From Naasia sp. SYSU D00948 (GTDB taxonomy: Bacteria > Actinomycetota > Actinomycetes > Actinomycetales > Microbacteriaceae): a stretch of DNA of 64,000 bases. Both the position numbers and the translations under genes were made by a program. Numbering within the stretch: the first letter of the stretch is position 1; every line of letters begins with the position of its first letter. Of this stretch, positions 41,827-49,524 are shown piece after piece. The notes under the pieces are model-generated. The model ran no database searches and was not told the origin of the DNA. It worked only from the letters and a program-made list of their open reading frames with translations. The DNA is taken from positions 2,593,127-2,657,126 of the forward strand of contig NZ_JAFMTA010000001.1 in the NCBI RefSeq assembly GCF_017916515.1, in the 5' to 3' direction.

Positions 41827-41897
41827 GGTGGAGTGGCCGAGAGGCGAGGCAGCGGCCTGCAAAGCCGTATACGCGGGTTCGAATCCCGTCTCCACCT
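41827..41897 (+). tRNA. tRNA-Cys (GCA)
   Basis: Acceptor GGTGGAG pairs with CTCCACC; the anticodon loop CTGCAAA (anticodon GCA) is closed by GCGGC/GCCGT; T-loop TTCGAAT. CCA is not encoded. Confidence 0.95.
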
Positions 41898-41925
41898 CGG
41901 CCGCGGAGCCTGATCCGCAAGACCT

Positions 41926-42000
41926 GGGCGATTGGCGCAGCGGTAGCGCGCTTCCCTGACACGGAAGAGGTCACTGGTTCGAACCCAGTATCGCCCACCA
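41926..42000 (+). tRNA. tRNA-Val (GAC)
   Basis: Acceptor GGGCGAT pairs with ATCGCCC; the anticodon stem CTTCC/GGAAG encloses CTGACAC (anticodon GAC); CCA is encoded. It shares most of its sequence with the divergent tRNA-Val (CAC). A terminator follows directly, and accessory-type genes begin beyond it. Confidence 0.95.
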
Positions 42001-42002
42001 CC

Positions 42003-42035
42003 GAAAGCCCCTGAGAGATCAGGGGCTTTCTTCCT
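42003..42035 (+). terminator. Terminator of the tRNA Gly-Cys-Val operon
   Basis: A perfect 11-bp stem (GAAAGCCCCTG/CAGGGGCTTTC) with loop AGAGAT is followed by TTCCT. Confidence 0.9.
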
Positions 42036-42100
42036 CTGCCGCCTCAGCGGCGCGACGGCCACCGCGATCGCCAGCGCCGCGAGCGCGCCGGCTGGCTGGT

Positions 42101-44746
42101 TCAGCGGCCGTTCGAGGACCTCAGCACGTCCAGTGCTACAGCGATCGCCTCGTCGACCGGTAGTCGGTATCCACGCCGACGCGCATTCTCGAAGTCCTCG
42201 GCCTGGGCTCCGGCGAGAAAGCGCTCCGCCATGGCGCGGTGGTTGGGGTCCTCGACAGAAGGTGCCATCCCGATCCGCTCTCGCGCTGCTTCAGCCGCGC
42301 CGAGCAGCAGGCCGCAGCGTTCGCCCTCGTCGCGAAGGGTCGTCGCTGCGAACGCCCCCTCCAGCCCCCAGACGATGCCGACCTGATCATCGATGCGGAG
42401 GGAGATGCTCAACACCCGGTCGAAAAGCCTCTCGGCCGCTTCGACATCGCCCGTCTGAACGCTGCACCAGCCGAGGAAGACGTAGGCCAGCGTCTCCGAG
42501 ATGGCGTCCTCGAGCTCTTGGGCTACAGCCAGCGAAGCCTCGAATCGCTCGACAGCCGAAGGGATGTCCTGCTTCACCATCAGGACCAGGCCCTCGGCGG
42601 ACAGGCGCTGACAGTCGCCCCACGGGCTTCCGGACGCCGAGAATCCCGCATCAGCGCAGGCGAGAGCCGCCCATGCCCCATCCTCGTCTGGTGGGACCAG
42701 AAGGCTGCAGGCGAAGGTGAGGTGCACGGAGACCCATGCCATGTCGAAGCTTCTGCCCAGTTCGTCGAAGAGCTGCGCGCTTCGATGGAGGCTGTCGATG
42801 ATCGCCGGCGTCGCCTCCTCCCAGAAGAGGCGGAAGTTCGGATAGGCGAGGGCGACCGCCCTGGCGAACGGGGGCAGTTCGTCGCCCGCCGCGAGCAGCT
42901 CGGCGGACCAGCCGAGGGCCTCCCCGGTCGTTCCCGTCAGGACCCAGAGCAGCCAGGGTGCCCAGATCAGCTCCGCCGCCTCGTTCCACCTGTGCGCGTC
43001 GAGCAGGTATCGCTCCGCGAGGCGGAGGTTGTCGAGCTCGGCCGTGAGTCGGGCCCGGGCCGTCTTCTGGCGCACGTCCCGAAGGCTCATGCTCGTCGTG
43101 GTACCCCATCGCTGGTAGAACTCGGCGTGGCGGGCGCGGACGTGGAGAAGGTCCCCGTGCTCCTGCAGTCGGTCGAGCGCGTACTCCCGGACCGTGGCGA
43201 GCAGCTGGAAGTAGGTGCGGCCCTCGCGCTCGTGCTGGCGCACGAGGCTCGCATCGACGAGCCCTTCGAGGAGCTCGAGGACCTCGAACGGCTCCTGCTC
43301 TGCGACGGCCTCGACCGCCTCCAGCGAGAACCGTCCGGCGAAGACGCCCAATCGCCACAGCAGCTCCTGCTGCGGGGGACTCAGCAGCCGCGTGCTCCAC
43401 TCGATGGTGTCGCGGACCGTCTGCTGGCGCGCCGGTGCGTCCCGTCTCCCGCCCACGAGCACCGGCAGCTGCCGATCCAGCCGCTCGAGCAGGGTCGGCG
43501 GCGTGAGGAGCCGGGTCCGCGATGCGGCGAGCTCGATCGCGAGAGGCAGTCCCTCCAATGTCGCGACGATGGACTCGGCAGCTCGGACGTTCTCCTCGGA
43601 GGCGTCCAGGTCCGGCTTCACCGATCGGGCCCGCTCGAAGAACAGCTCGACCGACGGGGCGAGCCGCCGCTCGGCGTTCTGAGAAGCGCCGGTCGCGACC
43701 GGGAGCTCGAGTGGCGGCACGCTGTAGCCGTGCTCCCCGTCGACTCTCAGGAGGACGCGGCTTGTGACGATCACCTTGAGCCAGGCGACGCTCTCCAGCA
43801 GGTTGGAGACGAGGGGAGCGGCCGGGAGGACCTGCTCGAAGTTGTCGAGGACGAGGAGCACCGGTCGTCCTCGGAACGCGAGCGTGAGCCGCTGCTCGAG
43901 GGGGGCGTCGCCGGTGTCCACGATCCCGAGCGCCCTCCCGATGGCCGGCACGACCAGCGCTGGATCCTCGACGGCGGCCAGCGGGACGAAGACGACGTCC
44001 TCGTCCCGCGTACGGCCTACGGTTCGTGCCGCTTCGATCGCCAGCCGGGTCTTGCCGACACCTCCGGGCCCCGTGAGGGTGACGAGCCGAACATCGGGGG
44101 ACGAGAGCAGCTCCGTGACGCGTGCGATGTCCTGCTCCCGCCCGAGCAGCCGAGACAGGGGTGCGGGGAGGGAGTCCCGTCGCGTGCCGAGGCCGCCCGC
44201 CCCGGCCCTGATCGCCTCCGCCTCCCCGGGAGGATCGGCGCGGGGAGCGCGGCTGTCGTCGAAGCGTTCCGCCAGGAGCACGGCGAGATCGCTCACGAGC
44301 AGACGGCCCAGTTCTCTGGCGTCGGTGAAGGGCTTGTACGACGCGGTGTCGTCGGCGCGGATGCGGCCGAGGAGCGTGACGAGGGCGGGATCGCGTCCGG
44401 CGTCGGACGCCTTGACGTAGATGAGCTTCGGCATCGTCGTCGGTGCGAGGTTGTACTCGTCCTCTAATCCGGAGACGCTCTCGCCTGGCGCGACCCAGCC
44501 GTACTTCTCCCAATAGATGCCCACGAAGATGTCGCTCTGCTCCAGGTAGGCCCGGTACAGCGAGCGTGGCGGATGGGGGCGGGCCCCGAGCTCGAACATC
44601 ACCGGCGCAGCGGAGAGGCGCTCGATCGCGCGTCTCGCGGCCTTGCGCTCGGGTGCCAGCTCCTGGAGGGTCGAGCTGACGAACACCCGGAGCCGTTGAT
44701 CCGGCGTGCGGATCCGCTGATTGGCGCTCGCCTCCGCGGTGCTCAT
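42101..44746 (-). CDS. DUF4062-STAND ATPase (NB-ARC-like, with helical repeats)
   Basis: An 881-residue multidomain protein. Residues about 18-115 are a DUF4062 domain (LRVFVSSTLQELAPERKAA, SDIFVGIYWEKYGWVAPG, LEDEYNLAP). Residues about 200-480 are a STAND ATPase with Walker A GPGGVGKT (226-233), Walker B LLVLDNFEQ (297-305) and VIVTSRVLL. After a winged-helix-like part (TVRDTIEWSTRLLSPPQQELLWRLGVFAG), the rest is TPR-like sensor repeats. There is no DNA-binding LuxR or SARP domain, so it is not an AfsR-type regulator. STAND proteins are signal-triggered switches that include antiphage Avs proteins; such a role is inference. The ATG at 44746 is preferred; an in-frame ATG lies 25 codons upstream. 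The gene follows the tRNA-Val locus. Confidence 0.85.
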   Translation of the reverse strand: MSTAEASANQRIRTPDQRLRVFVSSTLQELAPERKAARRAIERLSAAPVMFELGARPHPPRSLYRAYLEQSDIFVGIYWEKYGWVAPGESVSGLEDEYNLAPTTMPKLIYVKASDAGRDPALVTLLGRIRADDTASYKPFTDARELGRLLVSDLAVLLAERFDDSRAPRADPPGEAEAIRAGAGGLGTRRDSLPAPLSRLLGREQDIARVTELLSSPDVRLVTLTGPGGVGKTRLAIEAARTVGRTRDEDVVFVPLAAVEDPALVVPAIGRALGIVDTGDAPLEQRLTLAFRGRPVLLVLDNFEQVLPAAPLVSNLLESVAWLKVIVTSRVLLRVDGEHGYSVPPLELPVATGASQNAERRLAPSVELFFERARSVKPDLDASEENVRAAESIVATLEGLPLAIELAASRTRLLTPPTLLERLDRQLPVLVGGRRDAPARQQTVRDTIEWSTRLLSPPQQELLWRLGVFAGRFSLEAVEAVAEQEPFEVLELLEGLVDASLVRQHEREGRTYFQLLATVREYALDRLQEHGDLLHVRARHAEFYQRWGTTTSMSLRDVRQKTARARLTAELDNLRLAERYLLDAHRWNEAAELIWAPWLLWVLTGTTGEALGWSAELLAAGDELPPFARAVALAYPNFRLFWEEATPAIIDSLHRSAQLFDELGRSFDMAWVSVHLTFACSLLVPPDEDGAWAALACADAGFSASGSPWGDCQRLSAEGLVLMVKQDIPSAVERFEASLAVAQELEDAISETLAYVFLGWCSVQTGDVEAAERLFDRVLSISLRIDDQVGIVWGLEGAFAATTLRDEGERCGLLLGAAEAARERIGMAPSVEDPNHRAMAERFLAGAQAEDFENARRRGYRLPVDEAIAVALDVLRSSNGR

Positions 44747-45122
44747 GCGTCCTGCTCGGGGGCACGACTCGACGAGGAGGCTGCAGTCGAGCTCATCCGC
44801 GCACGCTATTGCTTCCATAGCCGGGCAGTCCAGGGGCCGAGGGCCGGCAGGCAGGCCTGGGCACGTCTGCAGCCGCAGAACTGCATGGCGGGTGCATGGA
44901 CTTCCACAGCCGGCCGCGGCGGGGGCCCCTGTCCCCGGGCGCCCGGAATCCGATGTGCTCCGTGCGTTATGACCCGTCGCGTCTGCCCGCCGTTCGAGGC
45001 TCACGTCCCTACCCTGTCGCCGGCAGCCGGGACTCCGATCCCGACCAACGTCGGCGAAGTTCTCCATATCGAGAACAGGTCTGTTCGGGACGACGGTGGT
45101 AGACCTGCTTCGGTGACGGGGC

Positions 45123-45137
45123 TAGCATCCCGCCATG
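45123..45137 (+). promoter_or_regulatory. Leaderless promoter of the pentapeptide-repeat gene (-10 TAGCAT)
   Basis: TAGCAT (45123-45128) lies 6 nt before the ATG and no ribosome site is present. The rest of the 388-nt divergent gap (44747-45134) shows nothing else I can support. Confidence 0.6.
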
Positions 45138-45998
45138 TCGGCCGCGAGACGCCGCGGTGTCCTTTCGAACGGGGGTGTGGACCCTCTCGCAACGCCAATC
45201 GTTGGAGAGGGGCAGTCCAAATTCTGGCGTGACCCTCCATGGTGGTTCCGTGACCTTCTCGTGGCGCTGCTGGTGGGGGCGGCGATCTCGGTCCCGACCA
45301 CCCTGATGCAGAAAGTGTTGGACGACCAAAGATCGGAACGGGAACTCCGGATCGCGAATCTGCAGTTTGTGCGGGAGCATGCAACTGCCGATTCCGATCG
45401 ACCGCGGCCCTTCGCCGGGCTGGATCTGCGCGGACAGGAGTTGAGCGGGCTGCAACTACGGGGCGCGGACTTCAGCAGGGCTGACCTGACTGACGCGGAC
45501 TTCTATGGGAGCGACCTGCGGCATGCCCGGTTCGACTCCGCCGTCCTTGTCGGCGCCAATTTCATCGGTGCTGACCTTACAGGGGCGTCCTTCGGTGGCA
45601 CCGATCTGCGAGGCGCCCTATTAGCGCAAGCCACGCTCGACGACGCCTTCTTTGGTCGAAGCAGTTTCGGGCGAGCGGACTTTCTCGGAAGTTCCATGAT
45701 CGGGACGAGGTTCCTCGGAACACCAGAGCTTGGAAGCGACTACGAAGTGATCACGTTGCGAGATACGACGGTGGTCGGAGCGGAATTCGACGAGGTGGTC
45801 GTGATGATCGACGGAGGCCGCTTGTGGGGGAGCAGCTTCATCGACTCGTCGGTCCGCGCTGTCGGGAAAGAGCTGCCGGATGTTGAGGCAGTGTGCTATC
45901 GGCGCGACACATTGGTAGAACGCCCTTTGAACTTCCCCGACTCCGTGTGCCCGCCCCCTCCCATTGAGGAATTCGAGCAACGCCTTCGCAAGGAGTAG
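45135..45998 (+). CDS. Membrane-anchored pentapeptide-repeat protein
   Basis: A 287-residue protein. One membrane segment (WWFRDLLVALLVGAAISVPTTLM, about residues 36-58) is followed by a short linker and about a dozen A(D/N)LxX-type pentapeptide repeats (for example LRGADFSRADLTDADF, GANFIGADLTGASF), which fold as a right-handed quadrilateral beta-helix. Its function is unknown; some pentapeptide proteins mimic DNA and guard gyrase, but a membrane anchor argues against that. Codon use is visibly less GC-rich than in neighbouring genes, a sign of transfer. It is divergent from the STAND gene. Confidence 0.82.
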   Translation: MSAARRRGVLSNGGVDPLATPIVGEGQSKFWRDPPWWFRDLLVALLVGAAISVPTTLMQKVLDDQRSERELRIANLQFVREHATADSDRPRPFAGLDLRGQELSGLQLRGADFSRADLTDADFYGSDLRHARFDSAVLVGANFIGADLTGASFGGTDLRGALLAQATLDDAFFGRSSFGRADFLGSSMIGTRFLGTPELGSDYEVITLRDTTVVGAEFDEVVVMIDGGRLWGSSFIDSSVRAVGKELPDVEAVCYRRDTLVERPLNFPDSVCPPPPIEEFEQRLRKE

Positions 45999-47071
45999 AG
46001 ACTGCAAGTGCCTTGGCCGCGGGCGTTGCTAACCGGCCCGACTCTCAAGGACGAATCGAACCTGCGGCCGAGATGCACTTCTACGCGGATCCCGAGCCGT
46101 CGCCCTCCCCCCACGCCGGCGAGAAGGGTGAGGGCGTTCCACCCGGCCCCGATCTGAGAATGGCCGGCCCAGCCGCCCGTTCCGTTGCCCGCGTACTCCC
46201 AGAGCGTCCCGTCCGGGCTTGCGGCCAGGACTTCGGGGTAGCCGTCGCCCGAGAAGTTTCAGGCGCGCCCCCAGATTTGGGGAGGGACGGAGTAACAGTT
46301 CAGAAGCCCCTTCTCCCCCCGGGTTAGGGCTACTACTTGCTGTGCTATTGGGTGCAGACGCCCAACTCTGCTTCGGACGGCGATTTGAGACGAGCCCTAA
46401 CGATCGCGATGGAGGACGACGAGCTGCGGCGATGGGTGCCGAAGGACCCCGAACTCATCAGAGTGCGGTCGGAGCGCTGGTTCCGAGAGGTCGTCCATGG
46501 CGACGGTGCCTCCTAACTTCTCGGAGGGCGTGGTCGGGACGGAGTGCTGCCGCGCCCGCTCGTTTCCCAGGGCGACCGAATCGCTTCCCCCGCGCGGGGG
46601 CGGAACCATCGAGGTCGATTTGCATCCCCATACGCGTCGGCAGTCAGGAGAACGACCATGGCTGTGACAGCAGCCTCAGAGTCGTTTCAGGTGGATCGAC
46701 CAGCTCAGCGTGCTCCTGATTCTGAACCTGGTCTGCGAGGTGGATTGTGCTTCCATGACTGCGCCTCCGACCTAACGCTGTGACTGATCACGGCATTGCG
46801 GGCGGACCGCGTCGCTGCGGGCTGGCCGGGCTGGACCGCGATCAGTCACACCAAATCTGTCAGTCAGAGTGCGACGGGGGCGACGATCGGGTGGCGCTAC
46901 CCAGGCTCCGCCCGGCGATGTACGAGCTTCCGCGAGTCGGCTTCCCTTCCACAGCGGTCGATTTCCTGGCCCCAGCCGGGGGCCTCAGCGTTGCCCGACG
47001 AAGGCCCCTCATTGCACAGGCAACCGAAGTCCGTCCGGCCACACGGCGAAGGTGCCTGCTCCGCCGTCGCG
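45999..47071. other. About 1 kb without an intact gene (degraded segment)
   Basis: Apart from a duplicated deacetylase 3' fragment (46113-46258), no reading frame here has a credible start, ribosome site and length. A forward frame around 46325-46516 contains MEDDELRRWVPKDPELIRV before a TAA, and another around 46640-46780 has a hydrophobic stretch (LSVLLILNLVCEV). Both look like remains of genes. The base composition is more mixed than that of the flanking core genes. Confidence 0.6.
46113..46258 (-). pseudogene. 3'-end remnant of a deacetylase/FG-GAP gene
   Basis: This stretch matches the last ~147 nt of the gene at 47072-48628 with about ten mismatches by eye. It encodes GDGYPEVLAASPDGTLW and GWNALTLLAGVG, the terminal FG-GAP blade, but the stop codon has become a glycine codon and there is no upstream gene body. 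Homology ends abruptly near 46258 and extends slightly past the former stop. It is therefore debris of a third paralogue or of a duplication event. Confidence 0.85.
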
Positions 47072-48628
47072 TCACCCCACCCCGGCGAGAAGGGTGAGGG
47101 CGTTCCACCCGCCCCCGATCTGGAACTGGCCGGCCCATCCGCCCGTTCCGTTGCCCGCGTACTCCCAGAGCGTCCCGTCCGGGCGTGCCGCCAGGACGTC
47201 GGGGTAGCCGTCGCCGGAGAAGTCGCCGGCGGAGAGGACATCGGTGAAGTTCTGCCAGCCGGCGCCCACCTGCTGCTGCGACCGCCAGCCCCCGAAGCCG
47301 TTGCCGGAGAAGAGCATCAGCGCGCCGCTCGCGGTCACCCCGAGGACATCGGGGTACCCGTCGCCGTCGAAGTCCCCGGCGCCCAGGATGTGCCGGTAGC
47401 CGGTGAACCCGGCGCCGATCTGCTGGGGAGCGGCCCAGGTGCCGTTGCCGGCGCCCGGGTACAGCCACAGCGTGCCGTCCGAGGCTCGGAGGCCGATGGT
47501 GTCCGAGATCCCATCGCTCGTGAAGTCGCCCGGCGAGAAGATCGTGGAGAAGATGTTCCATCCCGTCCCGACCTGCCGGTTGCTCGCCCATCCGCCGGCG
47601 CCGTTGGTCGAGTACATCCACAGGGAGCCGTCGGAGCTCTTGCGGTACAGCAGTGCCGGATGGCCGTTGCCCGAGAAGTTCACGGCGAAGTACATGGCAT
47701 CGGCGATCTGCCATCCGCTGCCGACCAGTGGCTGGCCCAGCCAGCCGCCGGCTCCGTTGCCGAGGTAGGCCCAGAGGGAGCCGTCGGGGCGGGTGGCCAG
47801 GACGTCGCCGAGCTGGTCGCCGTTGAAGTCGGTGTTGAAGCCGCGCAGGCCGCTGCCGCCGTCCATGCCGACGAAGACATACCCGTTGGCGCGGTACCAC
47901 TCGATGATCCGCGGCAGCGCCGCCACGGTGTTCGCCCGGAACCGGGTGACCTGGGAGTCCGGCTCGTGGCTGGCCTTCGCGTCGTGCATCAGCACGATGG
48001 GGTGGGCCTGTCCGCCGACGTTCGTGGCGCGGCTGACGATCGCGTCCACGGCGGCCTGCGAGAAGTACGGGGGCTGCTGCCAGTCGAGGGTGTCGATGCT
48101 CCACAGCACGGCCGACGTGCCGGTGTGCTGCATCGTCGCCAGGACGTTGTCCGTGAAGCCGCCCGGAGGCCGGAAGTAGCACGTCGTCTGACCGGTCAGG
48201 GCGATGTCCTGAGCCGCCGTCCGGTAGATCTGATCGACGAGGTAGGGAACGGTCCAACCGCCCGGGACCTGGGACGGGTAGTTGTGGTCCCACGTGTGGT
48301 TGCCGAGAACGTGCCCGTCCGACGCGATCTGCCGGGTCATGCCGGGATAGGTCGCGTCGTGGGCGCCCGTGTCGAAGAACGTGGCCCGGACGTTGTACTG
48401 CCGCAGGATCTTCAGGATCTGCGGCAGGAACGGACCGGGCCCGTCGTCGAAGGTGAGCGCAACGGTGCGGGGAGCGGTCGCGGGGGCGCTCGAGAGGAAG
48501 CCGGTCGCCGGTGGCGGGCACACCTGTGCCGCGGCCGGGGAGGGATTCACCACCGTGAGGCCGGTCAGCGCGACGGTCAGGGTCGCGGTGCCGACGAGCA
48601 GGCGGTGCACGAGCCGACGTGGGTCCAC
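47072..48628 (-). CDS. Secreted polysaccharide deacetylase with FG-GAP/VCBS repeats (copy A)
   Basis: A 518-residue exported protein. The signal peptide ends near AAAQ (about residue 35). The NodB domain has all catalytic motifs: TFDDGP (59-64), the zinc His111 and His115 of NHTWDHN, RPPGG (153-157), DTLDW (179-183) and LMHD with His215. From about residue 260 five ~50-residue FG-GAP-type repeats follow (for example GDFDGDGYPDVLGV, GDFSGDGYPDVLAAR), likely a beta-propeller that binds a ligand. By family it removes acetyl groups from chitin-like or peptidoglycan glycans outside the cell. GTG is the start, behind AAGGAGG. A closely related copy lies at 51233-52759; relative to it this copy has a short insert after the motif-5 His. 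Confidence 0.9.
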   Translation of the reverse strand: MDPRRLVHRLLVGTATLTVALTGLTVVNPSPAAAQVCPPPATGFLSSAPATAPRTVALTFDDGPGPFLPQILKILRQYNVRATFFDTGAHDATYPGMTRQIASDGHVLGNHTWDHNYPSQVPGGWTVPYLVDQIYRTAAQDIALTGQTTCYFRPPGGFTDNVLATMQHTGTSAVLWSIDTLDWQQPPYFSQAAVDAIVSRATNVGGQAHPIVLMHDAKASHEPDSQVTRFRANTVAALPRIIEWYRANGYVFVGMDGGSGLRGFNTDFNGDQLGDVLATRPDGSLWAYLGNGAGGWLGQPLVGSGWQIADAMYFAVNFSGNGHPALLYRKSSDGSLWMYSTNGAGGWASNRQVGTGWNIFSTIFSPGDFTSDGISDTIGLRASDGTLWLYPGAGNGTWAAPQQIGAGFTGYRHILGAGDFDGDGYPDVLGVTASGALMLFSGNGFGGWRSQQQVGAGWQNFTDVLSAGDFSGDGYPDVLAARPDGTLWEYAGNGTGGWAGQFQIGGGWNALTLLAGVG

Positions 48629-48670
48629 GGTGACCTCCTTGCCGCCGCGTCAGCGCGACGACCCGTGCCC

Positions 48671-48699
48671 AATCTGGCCCTGCCACCGGCACTTGGCAA
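48671..48699 (-). promoter_or_regulatory. Promoter of deacetylase copy A (TTGCCA-N17-CAGATT)
   Basis: On the reverse strand TTGCCA (48699-48694) and CAGATT (48676-48671) are 17 nt apart. The 15-mer CAAAGTCCTTGCCAA around the -35 is identical upstream of copy B. Confidence 0.6.
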
Positions 48700-48737
48700 G
48701 GACTTTGTGCTCGGATCCGGCGACGCGCCGTTGCGGG

Positions 48738-49319
48738 TCACCCGCCGGTGCCGCCCCCGTGGGCGTCGGGCACCGGAGGTGCGCCCGTCCCGGTGCCGGG
48801 CGAGGACTCCGCGCTGTCCGTACCGCCCGACGCAGCGGCCGCCCCGGACGCGGCAGCCGCGCCGGACCCTGCGGTCGCGCCGGCGCCTGCGGAGGCCGTG
48901 CCGCCGAGCGGGATCCGCGTCGGCGACGGCATCTCGCGGAACGGCACGGTCACCTTGAGCACGCCGTTCTCGAAGCGCGCCTCGATGGCGCTCTCGTCGG
49001 CCTGCTCGGGCAGAGCGACCCTCCGGTAGAAGCTCGTGCTGCTCTCGCGGACGATGTACTTCTTCTTCTTGTCCTCCTCGCGCTCGTGCCGCTCGGCCTG
49101 GATCACGAGCACGTTCTTGTCGAGGTCCACCGAGATGTCCTGCTCCTCGAAGTCCCCGAGGTGCGCCTCCACGACGAGGCGCCTGTCCTCCTCGGTGTAC
49201 ACGTCGGTGGTCGGCAGCTTGAGCGCTCGGACGGAGCCCATGATCCCGTCCTCGAAGAACTGTCGCCCGACCCCCATCAGGCCGTCGAAGGGATTCAGCC
49301 TCGTCAGGTTGCGTACCAT
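48738..49319 (-). CDS. Hsp20/alpha-crystallin small heat-shock protein
   Basis: A 193-residue small heat-shock protein. The alpha-crystallin domain spans about residues 35-135 (LPTTDVYTEEDRRLVVEAHLGDFEEQDISVDL, FYRRVALPEQADESAIEARFENGVLKVTVP), and a RIPL motif follows. The last ~50 residues are a low-complexity Ala/Gly/Ser/Pro/Thr extension, longer than in most homologues. It would hold unfolding proteins in solution under stress. GAGGAGACG precedes the ATG. A DosR-like palindrome lies 63 nt upstream; its mycobacterial relative HspX is a DosR target. Confidence 0.93.
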   Translation of the reverse strand: MVRNLTRLNPFDGLMGVGRQFFEDGIMGSVRALKLPTTDVYTEEDRRLVVEAHLGDFEEQDISVDLDKNVLVIQAERHEREEDKKKKYIVRESSTSFYRRVALPEQADESAIEARFENGVLKVTVPFREMPSPTRIPLGGTASAGAGATAGSGAAAASGAAAASGGTDSAESSPGTGTGAPPVPDAHGGGTGG

Positions 49320-49382
49320 CGTTCGTCTCCTCGTCTCAGCGCCGGCGGTCGGCTACCAGTAGGCAACCGCCCGTCCACCGTG

Positions 49383-49396
49383 GGGGTCAAGGGCCT
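49383..49396. promoter_or_regulatory. Degenerate DosR-like box upstream of hsp20
   Basis: GGGGTCAAGGGCCT matches GGGACCAAGGTCCC at 10 of 14 positions, and its CAAGG centre is kept. It lies 63 nt before the hsp20 start, the same distance as the other boxes. The opposite gene starts 128 nt away. Confidence 0.35.
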
Positions 49397-49524
49397 TCGT
49401 TCACTGTCCTGCAGGCGGGGCCGCAGCACGCAGAACCGGCGCGCCCGTGCCTCGGCTGCCGTCCGTCGTTGCCGCACCGCTGATCCGCCCAGGATGATGA
49501 GGGCATGCGGGAAAGCAGCGGCGC

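Noticed and set aside
42101-44746. AfsR/LuxR-type transcriptional regulator
   Set aside because: The ATPase core is similar, but neither a SARP winged-helix nor a LuxR helix-turn-helix domain is present; the N-terminal domain is DUF4062.
44747-45134. Small ORFs in the divergent gap, for example on the reverse strand from 45384
   Set aside because: They overlap the supported pentapeptide gene or its promoter and lack ribosome sites and recognisable sequence.
45896-46114. Short reverse-strand gene after the pentapeptide gene
   Set aside because: It is the read-through tail of the deacetylase remnant that lost its stop codon, not an independent gene.
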